Below are positions 40,637 through 55,345 of a DNA stretch of 64,000 nt, piece by piece. The number at the start of each line of letters is the position of its first letter. Within the stretch, counting starts at the first letter, position 1. The notes under the pieces are model-generated. The model was not told the origin of the DNA. It did no database searches and saw nothing but the letters and a program-made list of their open reading frames with translations. Source of the DNA: Theocolax elegans (lineage: Eukaryota; Arthropoda; Insecta; Hymenoptera; Cerocephalidae); NCBI GenBank assembly GCA_026168455.1, contig CM047430.1, forward strand, positions 74,267,006-74,331,005, given 5' to 3'. The translations under genes and the position numbers were made by a program.

Positions 40637-43600
40637 TTTTTTTACACGGGAGTGGAGCTAACTTTCAGCATAAGGCAGCTAAAATGAGCTTAAGTTTCCT
40701 TGTTTCAGCTCATTTCAAGCCGCAGACAGCTTGGAGACACTGATCTTATTGCAGTGCAGCTAGCTTTCAGCTTAAAGTAGCTAAAATGAGCTTAAGTTTC
40801 CTAGTTTCAGCTCATTTCAAGCCGCAGACAGCTTGGAGACACTGTTCTTACTGCAGTGGAGCTAACTTTTAGCTAAAATAAGCTTAAGTTTGCTTGTTTC
40901 AGCTCATTTCAAGCCGCAGACAGCTTGGAGACACTGTTCTTATTGCAGTGGAGCTAACTTTCAGCTTAAGGTAGCTAAAATGAGCTTAAGTTACCTGCTA
41001 GTGTGGTAACGTTTCCGAAAATCAATAATGTCAGTTGCAATTGTTATGATAACAGCAAGTCAGTCAAAGTCCAGACTTTTGCTTCTTGCCGTCATCCGAA
41101 ATATCAACACATAGACGGGTATCTTATAGTTGTCTCCAATCTATGGTATTTTAATAACCTGATTGCTGTCAAAAAAATCTTACGTACTTAGGACCCTAAC
41201 TTCCACTGCTAGACAAATGGGAAAATATTTCTAGCCTTATTCAGCTTGTTTCAGCTTGTTTCAGCTCATTTCAAGCCGCAGACAGCTTGGAGACACAGTT
41301 CTTACTGCAGTGGAGCTAACTTTTAGCTAAAATGAGCTTAAGTTTCCTTGTTTCAGCTCATTTCAAGCCGCAGACAGCTTGGAGACACTGTTCTTATTGC
41401 AGTGGAGCTAACTTTCAACTTAAGGCAGCTAAAATGAGCTTAAGTTTCCTTGTTTCAGCTCATTTCAAGCCGCAGACAGCTTGGAGACACTGTTTTTATT
41501 GCAGTGGAGCTAACTTTTAACTAAAATGAGTTTAAGTTTCCTTGTTTCAGCTCATTTCAAGCCGCAGACAGCTTGGAGACACTGTTCTTATTGCAGTGGA
41601 GCTAACTTTCAGCTTAAGGTAGCTAAAATGAGCTTAAGTTACCTGCTAGTGTGGTAACGTTTCCGAATATCAATAATGTCAGTTGCAATTGTTATGATAA
41701 CAGCAAGTCAGTCAAAGTCCAGACTTTTGCTTCTTGCCGTCATCCGAAATATCAACACATAGACGGGTATCTATAGTTGTCTCCAATCTATGGTATTTTA
41801 ATAACCTGATTGCTGTCAAAAAAATCTTACGTACTTAGGACCCTAACTTCCACTGCTAGACAAATGGGAAAATATTTCTAGCCTTATTCAGCTTGTTTCA
41901 GCTTGTTTCAGCTCATTTCAAGCCGCAGACAGCTTGGAGACACTGTTTTTATTGCAGTGGAGCTAACTTTCAGCTTAAGGTAGCTAAAATGAGCTTAAGT
42001 TTGATTGTTTCAGCTCACTTCAAGCCGCAGATAGCTTGGAGACACTGTTCTTATTGCTGTGGAGCTAACTTCCAGCTTAAGGTAGCTAAAATGAGCTTAA
42101 GTTTCCTTGTTTCAGCTCATTTCAAGCCGCAGACAGCTTGGAGACACTGTTCTTATTACAGTGGAGCTAACTTTCAGCTTAAGGCAGCTAAAATGAGCTT
42201 AAGTTTCCTTGTTTCAGCTCATTTCAAGCCGCAGACAGCTTGGAGACACTGATCTTATTGCAGTGCAGCTAGCTTTCAGCTTAAAGTAGCTAAAATGAGC
42301 TTAAGTTTCGTAGTTTCAGCTCATTTCAAGCCGCAGACAGCTTGGAGACACTGTTCTTACTGCAGTGGAGCTAACTTTTAGCTAAAATAAGCTTAAGTTT
42401 CCTTGTTTCAGCTCATTTCAAGCCGCAGACAGCTTGGAGACACTGTTCTTATTGCAGTGGAGCTAACTTTCAGCTTAAGGTAGCTAAAATGAGCTTAAGT
42501 TACCTGCTAGTGTGGTAACGTTTCCGAAAATCAATATGTCAGTTGCAATTGTTATGATAACAGCAGGTCAGTCAAAGTCCAGACTTTTGCTTCTTGCCGT
42601 CATCCGAAATATCAACACATAGACGGGTATCTATAGTTGTCTCCAATCTATGGTATTTTGATAACCTGATTGCTGTCAAAAAAATCTTACGTACTTAGGA
42701 CCCTAACTTCCACTGCTAGACAAATGGGAAAATATTTCTAGCCTTATTCAGCTTGTTTCAGCTTGTTTCAGCTCATTTCAAGCCGCAGACAGCTTGGAGA
42801 CACTGTTTTTATTGCAGTGGAGCTAACTTTCAGCTTAAGGTAGCTAAAATGAGCTTAAGTTTGATTGTTTCAGCTCATTTCAAACCGCAGACAGCTTGGA
42901 GACGCTGTTCTTATTGCAGTGGAGCTAACTTTCAGCTTAAGACAGCTAAAATGAGCTTAAGTTTCCTTGTTTCAGCTCATTTCAAGCCGCAGACAGCTTG
43001 GAGACACTGATCTTATTGCAGTGCAGCTAGCTTTCAGCTTAAAGTAGCTAAAATGAGCTTAAGTTTCCTAGTTTCAGCTCATTTCAAGCCGCAGACAGCT
43101 TGGAGACACTGTTCTTACTGCAGTGGAGCTAACTTTTAACTAAAATGAGCTTAAGGTTCCTTGTTTCAGCTCATTTCAAGCCGCAGACAGCTTGGAGACA
43201 CTGTTCTTATTGCAGTGGAGCTAACTTTTAACTAAAATGAGTTTAAGTTTCCTTGTTTCAGCTCATTTCAAGCCGCAGACAGCTTGGAGACACTGTTCTT
43301 ATTGCAGTGGAGCTAACTTTCAGCTTAAGGTAGCTAAAATGAGCTTAAGTTACCTGCTAGTGTGGTAACGTTTCCGAAAATCAATAATGTCAGTTGCAAT
43401 TGTTATGATAACAGCAAGTCAGTCAAAGTCCAGACTTTTGCTTCTTGCCGTCATCCGAAATATCAACACATAGATGGGTATCTATAGTTGTCTCCAATCT
43501 ATGGTATTTTAATAACCTGATTGCTGTCAAAAAAATCTTACGTACTTACGACCCTAACTTCCACTGCTAGACAAATGGGAAAATATTTCTAGCCTTATTC

Positions 43601-46600
43601 AGCTTGTTTCAGCTTGTTTCAGCTCATTTCAAGCCGCAGACAGCTTGGAGACACTGTTTTTATTGCAGTGGAGCTAACTTTCAGCTTAAGGTAGCTAAAA
43701 TGAGCTTCAGTTTGATTGTTTCAGCTCACTTCAAGCCGCAGATAGCTTGGAGACACTGTTCTTATTGCTGTGGAGCTAACTTCCAGCTTAAGGTAGCTAA
43801 AATGAGCTTAAGTTTCCTTGTTTCAGCTCATTTCAAGCCGCAGACAGCTTGGAGACACTGTTCTTATTACAGTGGAGCTAACTTTCAGCTTAAGGCAGCT
43901 AAAATGAGCTTAAGTTTCCTTGTTTCAGCTCATTTCAAGCCGCAGACAGCTTGGAGACACTGATCTTATTGCAGTGCAGCTAGCTTTCAGCTTAAAGTAG
44001 CTAAAATGAGCTTAAGTTTCGTAGTTTCAGCTCATTTCAAGCCGCAGACAGCTTGGAGACACTGTTCTTACTGCAGTGGAGCTAACTTTTAGCTAAAATA
44101 AGCTTAAGTTTCCTTGTTTCAGCTCATTTCAAGCCGCAGACAGCTTGGAGACACTGTTCTTATTGCAGTGGAGCTAACTTTCAGCTTAAGGTAGCTAAAA
44201 TGAGCTTAAGTTACCTGCTAGTGTGGTAACGTTTCCGAAAATCAATATGTCAGTTGCAATTGTTATGATAACAGCAGGTCAGTCAAAGTCCAGACTTTTG
44301 CTTCTTGCCGTCATCCGAAATATCAACACATAGACGGGTATCTATAGTTGTCTCCAATCTATGGTATTTTGATAACCTGATTGCTGTCAAAAAAATCTTA
44401 CGTACTTAGGACCCTAACTTCCACTGCTAGACAAATGGGAAAATATTTCTAGCCTTATTCAGCTTGTTTCAGCTTGTTTCAGCTCATTTCAAGCCGCAGA
44501 CAGCTTGGAGACACTGTTTTTATTGCAGTGGAGCTAACTTTCAGCTTAAGGTAGCTAAAATGAGCTTAAGTTTCCTTGTTTCAGCTCATTTCAAACCGCA
44601 GACAGCTTGGAGACGCTGTTCTTATTGCAGTGGAGCTAACTTTCAGCTTAAGACAGCTAAAATGAGCTTAAGTTTCCTTGTTTCAGCTCATTTCAAGCCG
44701 CAGACAGCTTGGAGACACTGATCTTATTGCAGTGCAGCTAGCTTTCAGCTTAAAGTAGCTAAAATGAGCTTAAGTTTCCTAGTTTCAGCTCATTTCAAGC
44801 CGCAGACAGCTTGGAGACACTGTTCTTACTGCAGTGGAGCTAACTTTTAACTAAAATGAGCTTAAGGTTCCTTGTTTCAGCTCATTTCAAGCCGCAGACA
44901 GCTTGGAGACACTGTTCTTATTGCAGTGGAGCTAACTTTTAACTAAAATGAGTTTAAGTTTCCTTGTTTCAGCTCATTTCAAGCCGCAGACAGCTTGGAG
45001 ACACTGTTCTTATTGCAGTGGAGCTAACTTTCAGCTTAAGGTAGCTAAAATGAGCTTCAGTTTGATTGTTTCAGCTCACTTCAAGCCGCAGATAGCTTGG
45101 AGACACTGTTCTTATTGCTGTGGAGCTAACTTCCAGCTTAAGGTAGCTAAAATGAGCTTAAGTTTCCTTGTTTCAGCTCATTTCAAGCCGCAGACAGCTT
45201 GGAGACACTGTTCTTATTGCAGTGGAGCTAACTTTCAGCTTAAGGCAGCTAAAATGAGCTTAAGTTTCCTTGTTTCAGCTCATTTCAAGCCGCAGACAGC
45301 TTGGAGACACTGATCTTATTGCAGTGCAGCTAGCTTTCAGCTTAAAGTAGCTAAAATGAGCTTAAGTTTCCTAGTTTCAGCTCATTTCAAGCCGCAGACA
45401 GCTTGGAGACACTGTTCTTATTGCAGTGGAGCTAACTTTCAGCTTAAGGTAGCTAAAATGAGCTTAAGTTACCTGCTAGTGTGGTAACGTTTCCGAAAAT
45501 CAATAATGTCAGTTGCAATTGTTATGATAACAGCAAGTCAGTCAAAGTCCAGACTTTTGCTTCTTGCCGTCATCCGAAATATCAACACATAGACGGGTAT
45601 CTTATAGTTGTCTCCAATCTATGGTATTTTAATAACCTGATTGCTGTCAAAAAAATCTTACGTACTTAGGACCCTAACTTCCACTGCTAGACAAATGGGA
45701 AAATATTTCTAGCCTTATTCAGCTTGTTTCAGCTTGTTTCAGCTCATTTCAAGCCGCAGACAGCTTGGAGACACAGTTCTTACTGCAGTGGAGCTAACTT
45801 TTAGCTAAAATGAGCTTAAGTTTCCTTGTTTCAGCTCATTTCAAGCCGCAGACAGCTTGGAGACACTGTTCTTATTGCAGTGGAGCTAACTTTCAACTTA
45901 AGGCAGCTAAAATGAGCTTAAGTTTCCTTGTTTCAGCTCATTTCAAGCCGCAGACAGCTTGGAGACACTGATCTTATTGCAGTGCAGCTAGCTTTCAGCT
46001 TAAAGTAGCTAAAATGAGCTTAAGTTTCCTTGTTTCAGCTCATTTCAAACCGCAGACAGCTTGGAGACGCTGTTCTTATTGCAGTGGAGCTAACTTTCAG
46101 CTTAAGACAGCTAAAATGAGCTTAAGTTTCCTTGTTTCAGCTCATTTCAAGCCGCAGACAGCTTGGAGACACTGATCTTATTGCAGTGCAGCTAGCTTTC
46201 AGCTTAAAGTAGCTAAAATGAGCTTAAGTTTCCTGCTAGTGTGGTAACGTTTCCGAAAATCAATAATGTCAGTTGCAATTGTTATGATAACAGCAAGTCA
46301 GTCAAAGTCCAGACTTTTGCTTCTTGCCGTCATCCGAAATATCAACACATAGACGGGTATCTATAGTTGTCTCCAATCTATGGTATTTTGATAACCTGAT
46401 TGCTGTCAAAAAAATCTTACGTACTTACGACCCTAACTTCCACTGCTAGACAAATGGGAAAATATTTCTAGCCTTATTCAGCTTGTTTCAGCTTGTTTCA
46501 GCTCATTTCAAGCCGCAGACAGCTTGGAGACACTGTTTTTATTGCAGTGGAGCTAACTTTCAGCTTAAGGTAGCTAAAATGAGCTTCAGTTTGATTGTTT

Positions 46601-49600
46601 CAGCTCACTTCAAGCCGCAGATAGCTTGGAGACACTGTTCTTATTGCTGTGGAGCTAACTTCCAGCTTAAGGTAGCTAAAATGAGCTTAAGTTTCCTTGT
46701 TTCAGCTCATTTCAAGCCGCAGACAGCTTGGAGACACTGTTCTTATTGCAGTGGAGCTAACTTTCAGCTTAAGGCAGCTAAAATGAGCTTAAGTTTCCTT
46801 GTTTCAGCTCATTTCAAGCCGCAGACAGCTTGGAGACACTGATCTTATTGCAGTGCAGCTAGCTTTCAGCTTAAAGTAGCTAAAATGAGCTTAAGTTTCC
46901 TAGTTTCAGCTCATTTCAAGCCGCAGACAGCTTGGAGACACTGTTCTTATTGCAGTGGAGCTAACTTTCAGCTTAAGGTAGCTAAAATGAGCTTAAGTTA
47001 CCTGCTAGTGTGGTAACGTTTCCGAAAATCAATAATGTCAGTTGCAATTGTTATGATAACAGCAAGTCAGTCAAAGTCCAGACTTTTGCTTCTTGCCGTC
47101 ATCCGAAATATCAACACATAGACGGGTATCTTATAGTTGTCTCCAATCTATGGTATTTTAATAACCTGATTGCTGTCAAAAAAATCTTACGTACTTAGGA
47201 CCCTAACTTCCACTGCTAGACAAATGGGAAAATATTTCTAGCCTTATTCAGCTTGTTTCAGCTTGTTTCAGCTCATTTCAAGCCGCAGACAGCTTGGAGA
47301 CACTGTTTTATTGCAGTGGAGCTAACTTTCAGCTTAAGGTAGCTAAAATGAGCTTAAGTTTGATTGTTTCAGCTCACTTCAAGCCGCAGATAGCTTGGAG
47401 ACACTGTTCTTATTGCTGTGGAGCTAACTTCCAGCTTAAGGTAGCTAAAATGAGCTTAAGTTTCCTTGTTTCAGCTCATTTCAAGCCACAGACAGCTTGG
47501 AGACACTGTTCTTATTACAGTGGAGCTAACTTTCAGCTTAAGGCAGCTAAAATGAGCTTAAGTTTCCTTGTTTCAGCTCATTTCAAGCCGCAGACAGCTT
47601 GGAGACACTGATCTTATTGCAGTGCAGCTAGCTTTCAGCTTAAAGTAGCTAAAATGAGCTTAAGTTTCGTAGTTTCAGCTCATTTCAAGCCGCAGACAGC
47701 TTGGAGACACTGTTCTTACTGCAGTGCAGCTAGCTTTCAGCTTAAAGTAGCTAAAATGAGCTTAAGTTTCCGTAGTTTCAGCTCATTTCAAGCCGCAGAC
47801 AGCTTGGAGACACTGTTCTTACTTGCAGTGGAGCTAACTTTAGCTAAAATAAGCTTAAGTTTCCTTGTTTCAGCTCATTTCAAGCCGCAGACAGCTTGGA
47901 GACACTGTTCTTATTGCAGTGGAGCTAACTTTCAGCTTAAGGTAGCTAAAATGAGCTTAAGTTACCTGCTAGTGTGGTAACGTTTCCGAAAATCAATAAT
48001 GTCAGTTGCAATTGTTATGATAACAGCAAGTCAGTCAAAGTCCAGACTTTTGCTTCTTGCCGTCATCCGAAATATCAACACATAGACGGGTATCTTATAG
48101 TTGTCTCCAATCTATGGTATTTTAATAACCTGATTGCTGTCAAAAAAATCTTACGTACTTAGGACCCTAACTTCCACTGCTAGACAAATGGGAAAATATT
48201 TCTAGCCTTATTCAGCTTGTTTCAGCTTGTTTCAGCTCATTTCAAGACGCAGACAGCTTGGAGACACTGATTTATTGCAGTGGAGCTATCTTTCAGCTTA
48301 AGGTAGCTAAAATGAGCTTAAGTTTGATTGTTTCAGCTCACTTCAAGCCGCAGATAGCTTGGAGACACTGTTCTTATTGCTGTGGAGCTAACTTCCAGCT
48401 TAAGGTAGCTAAAATGAGCTTAAGTTTCCTTGTTTCAGCTCATTTCAAGCCACAGACAGCTTGGAGACACTGTTCTTATTACAGTGGAGCTAACTTTCAG
48501 CTTAAGGCAGCTAAAATGAGCTTAAGTTTCCTTGTTTCAGCTCATTTCAAGCCGCAGACAGCTTGGAGACACTGATCTTATTGCAGTGCAGCTAGCTTTC
48601 AGCTTAAAGTAGCTAAAATGAGCTTAAGTTTCGTAGTTTCAGCTCATTTCAAGCCGCAGACAGCTTGGAGACACTGTTCTTACTGCAGTGCAGCTAGCTT
48701 TCAGCTTAAAGTAGCTAAAATGAGCTTAAGTTTCGTAGTTTCAGCTCATTTCAAGCCGCAGACAGCTTGGAGACACTGTTCTTACTGCAGTGCAGCTAGC
48801 TTCAGCTTAAAGTAGCTAAAATGAGCTTAAGTTTCCTAGTTTCAGCTCATTTCAAGCCGCAGACAGCTTGGAGACACTGTTCTTATTGCAGTGGAGCTAA
48901 CTTTCAGCTTAAGGTAGCTAAAATGAGCTTAAGTTACCTGCTAGTGTGGTAACGTTTCCGAAAATCAATAATGTCAGTTGCAATTGTTATGATAACAGCA
49001 AGTCAGTCAAAGTCCAGACTTTTGCTTCTTGCCGTCATCCGAAATATCAACACATAGACGGGTATCTTATAGTTGTCTCCAATCTATGGTATTTTAATAA
49101 CCTGATTGCTGTCAAAAAAATCTTACGTACTTAGGACCCTAACTTCCACTGCTAGACAAATGGGAAAATATTTCTAGCCTTATTCAGCTTGTTTCAGCTT
49201 GTTTCAGCTCATTTCAAGCCGCAGACAGCTTGGAGACACTGTTTTTATTGCAGTGGAGCTAACTTTCAGCTTAAGGTAGCTAAAATGAGCTTAAGTTTGA
49301 TTGTTTCAGCTCACTTCAAGCCGCAGATAGCTTGGAGACACTGTTCTTATTGCTGTGGAGCTAACTTCCAGCTTAAGGTAGCTAAAATGAGCTTAAGTTT
49401 CCTTGTTTCAGCTCATTTCAAGCCACAGACAGCTTGGAGACACTGTTCTTATTACAGTGGAGCTAACTTTCAGCTTAAGGCAGCTAAAATGAGCTTAAGT
49501 TTCCTTGTTTCAGCTCATTTCAAGCCGCAGACAGCTTGGAGACACTGATCTTATTGCAGTGCAGCTAGCTTTCAGCTTAAAGTAGCTAAAATGAGCTTAA

Positions 49601-52600
49601 GTTTCGTAGTTTCAGCTCATTTCAAGCCGCAGACAGCTTGGAGACACTGTTCTTACTGCAGTGCAGCTAGCTTTCAGCTTAAAGTAGCTAAAATGAGCTT
49701 AAGTTTCGTAGTTTCAGCTCATTTCAAGCCGCAGACAGCTTGGAGACACTGTTCTTACTGCAGTGGAGCTAACTTTTAGCTAAAATAAGCTTAAGTTTCC
49801 TTGTTTCAGCTCATTTCAAGCCGCAGACAGCTTGGAGACACTGTTCTTATTGCAGTGGAGCTAACTTTCAGCTTAAGGTAGCTAAAATGAGCTTAAGTTA
49901 CCTGCTAGTGTGGTAACGTTTCCGAAAATCAATAATGTCAGTTGCAATTGTTATGATAACAGCAAGTCAGTCAAAGTCCAGACTTTTGCTTCTTGCCGTC
50001 ATCCGAAATATCAACACATAGACGGGTATCTTATAGTTGTCTCCAATCTATGGTATTTTAATAACCTGATTGCTGTCAAAAAAATCTTACGTACTTAGGA
50101 CCCTAACTTCCACTGCTAGACAAATGGGAAAATATTTCTAGCCTTATTCAGCTTGTTTCAGCTTGTTTCAGCTCATTTCAAGCCGCAGACAGCTTGGAGA
50201 CACTGTTTTTATTGCAGTGGAGCTAACTTTCAGCTTAAGGTAGCTAAAATGAGCTTAAGTTTGATTGTTTCAGCTCACTTCAAGCCGCAGATAGCTTGGA
50301 GACACTGTTCTTATTGCTGTGGAGCTAACTTCCAGCTTAAGGTAGCTAAAATGAGCTTAAGTTTCCTTGTTTCAGCTCATTTCAAGCCACAGACAGCTTG
50401 GAGACACTGTTCTTATTACAGTGGAGCTAACTTTCAGCTTAAGGCAGCTAAAATGAGCTTAAGTTTCCTTGTTTCAGCTCATTTCAAGCCGCAGACAGCT
50501 TGGAGACACTGATCTTATTGCAGTGCAGCTAGCTTTCAGCTTAAAGTAGCTAAAATGAGCTTAAGTTTCGTAGTTTCAGCTCATTTCAAGCCGCAGACAG
50601 CTTGGAGACACTGTTCTTACTGCAGTGCAGCTAGCTTTCAGCTTAAAGTAGCTAAAATGAGCTTAAGTTTCGTAGTTTCAGCTCATTTCAAGCCGCAGAC
50701 AGCTTGGAGACACTGTTCTTACTGCAGTGCAGCTAGCTTTCAGCTTAAAGTAGCTAAAATGAGCTTAAGTTTCCTAGTTTCAGCTCATTTCAAGCCGCAG
50801 ACAGCTTGGAGACACTGTTCTTATTGCAGTGGAGCTAACTTTCAGCTTAAGGTAGCTAAAATGAGCTTAAGTTACCTGCTAGTGTGGTAACGTTTCCGAA
50901 AATCAATAATGTCAGTTGCAATTGTTATGATAACAGCAAGTCAGTCAAAGTCCAGACTTTTGCTTCTTGCCGTCATCCGAAATATCAACACATAGACGGG
51001 TATCTTATAGTTGTCTCCAATCTATGGTATTTTAATAACCTGATTGCTGTCAAAAAAATCTTACGTACTTAGGACCCTAACTTCCACTGCTAGACAAATG
51101 GGAAAATATTTCTAGCCTTATTCAGCTTGTTTCAGCTTGTTTCAGCTCATTTCAAGCCGCAGACAGCTTGGAGACACTGTTTTTATTGCAGTGGAGCTAA
51201 CTTTCAGCTTAAGGTAGCTAAAATGAGCTTAAGTTTGATTGTTTCAGCTCACTTCAAGCCGCAGATAGCTTGGAGACACTGTTCTTATTGCTGTGGAGCT
51301 AACTTCCAGCTTAAGGTAGCTAAAATGAGCTTAAGTTTCCTTGTTTCAGCTCATTTCAAGCCACAGACAGCTTGGAGACACTGTTCTTATTACAGTGGAG
51401 CTAACTTTCAGCTTAAGGCAGCTAAAATGAGCTTAAGTTTCCTTGTTTCAGCTCATTTCAAGCCGCAGACAGCTTGGAGACACTGATCTTATTGCAGTGC
51501 AGCTAGCTTTCAGCTTAAAGTAGCTAAAATGAGCTTAAGTTTCGTAGTTTCAGCTCATTTCAAGCCGCAGACAGCTTGGAGACACTGTTCTTACTGCAGT
51601 GCAGCTAGCTTTCAGCTTAAAGTAGCTAAAATGAGCTTAAGTTTCGTAGTTTCAGCTCATTTCAAGCCGCAGACAGCTTGGAGACACTGTTCTTTCTGCA
51701 GTGGAGCTAACTTTTAGCTAAAATAAGCTTAAGTTTCCTTGTTTCAGCTCATTTCAAGCCGCAGACAGCTTGGAGACACTGTTCTTATTGCAGTGGAGCT
51801 AACTTTCAGCTTAAGGTAGCTAAAATGAGCTTAAGTTACCTGCTAGTGTGGTAACGTTTCCGAAAATCAATAATGTCAGTTGCAATTGTTATGATAACAG
51901 CAAGTCAGTCAAAGTCCAGACTTTTGCTTCTTGCCGTCATCCGAAATATCAACACATAGACGGGTATCTTATAGTTGTCTCCAATCTATGGTATTTTAAT
52001 AACCTGATTGCTGTCAAAAAAATCTTACGTACTTAGGACCCTAACTTCCACTGCTAGACAAATGGGAAAATATTTCTAGCCTTATTCAGCTTGTTTCAGC
52101 TTGTTTCAGCTCATTTCAAGCCGCAGTCAGCTTGGAGACACTGTTTTTATTGCAGTGGAGCTAACTTTCAGCTTAAGGTAGCTAAAATGAGCTTAAGTTT
52201 GATTGTTTCAGCTCACTTCAAGCCGCAGATAGCTTGGAGACACTGTTCTTATTGCTGTGGAGCTAACTTCCAGCTTAAGGTAGCTAAAATGAGCTTAAGT
52301 TTCCTTGTTTCAGCTCATTTCAAGCCGCAGACAGCTTGGAGACACTGTTTTTATTGCAGTGGAGCTAACTTTCAGCTTAAGGTAGCTAAAATGAGCTTCA
52401 GTTTGATTGTTTCAGCTCACTTCAAGCCGCAGATAGCTTGGAGACACTGTTCTTATTGCTGTGGAGCTAACTTCCAGCTTAAGGTAGCTAAAATGAGCTT
52501 AAGTTTCCTTGTTTCAGCTCATTTCAAGCCGCAGACAGCTTGGAGACACTGTTCTTATTGCAGTGGAGCTAACTTTCAGCTTAAGGCAGCTAAAATGAGC

Positions 52601-54754
52601 TTAAGTTTCCTTGTTTCAGCTCATTTCAAGCCGCAGACAGCTTGGAGACACTGATCTTATTGCAGTGCAGCTAGCTTTCAGCTTAAAGTAGCTAAAATGA
52701 GCTTAAGTTTCCTAGTTTCAGCTCATTTCAAGCCGCAGACAGCTTGGAGACACTGTTCTTATTGCAGTGGAGCTAACTTTCAGCTTAAGGTAGCTAAAAT
52801 GAGCTTAAGTTACCTGCTAGTGTGGTAACGTTTCCGAAAATCAATAATGTCAGTTGCAATTGTTATGATAACAGCAAGTCAGTCAAAGTCCAGACTTTTG
52901 CTTCTTGCCGTCATCCGAAATATCAACACATAGACGGGTATCTTATAGTTGTCTCCAATCTATGGTATTTTAATAACCTGATTGCTGTCAAAAAAATCTT
53001 ACGTACTTAGGACCCTAACTTCCACTGCTAGACAAATGGGAAAATATTTCTAGCCTTATTCAGCTTGTTTCAGCTTGTTTCAGCTCATTTCAAGCCGCAG
53101 ACAGCTTGGAGACACTGTTTTTATTGCAGTGGAGCTAACTTTCAGCTTAAGGTAGCTAAAATGAGCTTAAGTTTGATTGTTTCAGCTCACTTCAAGCCGC
53201 AGATAGCTTGGAGACACTGTTCTTATTGCTGTGGAGCTAACTTCCAGCTTAAGGTAGCTAAAATGAGCTTAAGTTTCCTTGTTTCAGCTCATTTCAAGCC
53301 ACAGACAGCTTGGAGACACTGTTCTTATTACAGTGGAGCTAACTTTCAGCTTAAGGCAGCTAAAATGAGCTTAAGTTTCCTTGTTTCAGCTCATTTCAAG
53401 CCGCAGACAGCTTGGAGACACTGATCTTATTGCAGTGCAGCTAGCTTTCAGCTTAAAGTAGCTAAAATGAGCTTAAGTTTCGTAGTTTCAGCTCATTTCA
53501 AGCCGCAGACAGCTTGGAGACACTGTTCTTACTGCAGTGGAGCTAACTTTTAGCTAAAATAAGCTTAAGTTTCCTTGTTTCAGCTCATTTCAAGCCGCAG
53601 ACAGCTTGGAGACACTGTTCTTATTGCAGTGGAGCTAACTTTCAGCTTAAGGTAGCTAAAATGAGCTTAAGTTACCTGCTAGTGTGGTAACGTTTCCGAA
53701 AATCAATAATGTCAGTTGCAATTGTTATGATAACAGCAAGTCAGTCAAAGTCCAGACTTTTGCTTCTTGCCGTCATCCGAAATATCAACACATAGACGGG
53801 TATCTTATAGTTGTCTCCAATCTATGGTATTTTAATAACCTGATTGCTGTCAAAAAAATCTTACGTACTTAGGACCCTAACTTCCACTGCTAGACAAATG
53901 GGAAAATATTTCTAGCCTTATTCAGCTTGTTTCAGCTTGTTTCAGCTCATTTCAAGCCGCAGTCAGCTTGGAGACACTGTTTTTATTGCAGTGGAGCTAA
54001 CTTTCAGCTTAAGGTAGCTAAAATGAGCTTAAGTTTGATTGTTTCAGCTCACTTCAAGCCGCAGATAGCTTGGAGACACTGTTCTTATTGCTGTGGAGCT
54101 AACTTCCAGCTTAAGGTAGCTAAAATTAGCTTAAGTTTCCTTGTTTCAGCTCATTTCAAGCCGCAGACAGCTTGGAGACACTGTTCTTATTACAGTGGAG
54201 CTAACTTTCAGCTTAAGGCAGCTAAAATGAGCTTAAGTTTCCTTGTTTCAGCTCATTTCAAGCCGCAGACAGCTTGGAGACACTGATCTTATTGCAGTGC
54301 AGCTAGCTTTCAGCTTAAAGTAGCTAAAATGAGCTTAAGTTTCGTAGTTTCAGCTCATTTCAAGCCGCAGACAGCTTGGAGACACTGTTTTTATTGCAGT
54401 GGAGCTAACTTTCAGCTTAAGGTAGCTAAAATGAGCTTAAGTTTGATTGTTTCAGCTCACTTCAAGCCGCAGATAGCTTGGAGACACTGTTCTTATTGCT
54501 GTGGAGCTAACTTCCAGCTTAAGGTAGCTAAAATGAGCTTAAGTTTCCTTGTTTCAGCTCATTTCAAGCCGCAGACAGCTTGGAGACACTGTTTTTATTG
54601 CAGTGGAGCTAACTTTCAGCTTAAGGTAGCTAAAATGAGCTTCAGTTTGATTGTTTCAGCTCACTTCAAGCCGCAGATAGCTTGGAGACACTGTTCTTAT
54701 TGCTGTGGAGCTAACTTCCAGCTTAAGGTAGCTAAAATGAGCTTAAGTTTCCTT

Positions 54755-55345
54755 GTTTCAGTCATTTCAAGCCGCAGACAGCTTGGAGACACTGTTTTCT
54801 TGCCAAGTGGAGCTAACTTTCAGCTCTTAAGGTAGCTAAAATGAGCTTTCCAGTTTGATTGTTTCAGCTCACTTCAAGCCGCAGAATAGCTTGAGACACG
54901 TTCTTATTGCTGTGGAGCTAACTTCCAGCTCTAGGTAGCTAAAATGAGCTTTAAGTTTCTGTTCAGCTCATTTCAAGCCGCAGGACAGCTGGAGACACTG
55001 TTCTTATTGCCAGTGGAGCTAACTTTCAGCTTAAGGCAGCTAAAATGAGCTTAACTTTCCTTGTTTCAGCTCATTTCAAGCCGCCAGACAGCTTGGTAGA
55101 CAATGATCTTATTGCAGTCTTTTTAACTAAAATGAAGGCTTAAGTTTCGTAGTTTCAGCTCATTTCAAGCCGCAGACAGCTTGGAGACACGGTTCTTACT
55201 GCAGTGGAGCTAACTTTTAGCTAAAGATAAGCTTAAGTTTCCTTGTTCAGCTCATTTCAAGCCGCAGACAGCTTGGAGACACTGTTTCTTATTGCAGTGG
55301 AGCTAACTTATCAGCTTAAGGTAGCTAAAATGAGCTTAAGTTACT
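54755..55345. other. Indel-rich patch of the satellite, probable sequence error
   Basis: Within otherwise near-identical monomers this stretch has a cluster of single-base gains and losses (for example TTTCAGTCATTTC, TTGCCAAGTGG, CAGCTCTTAAGG, GAATAGCTTGAGACACG). Flanking units are clean. Confidence 0.7.
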
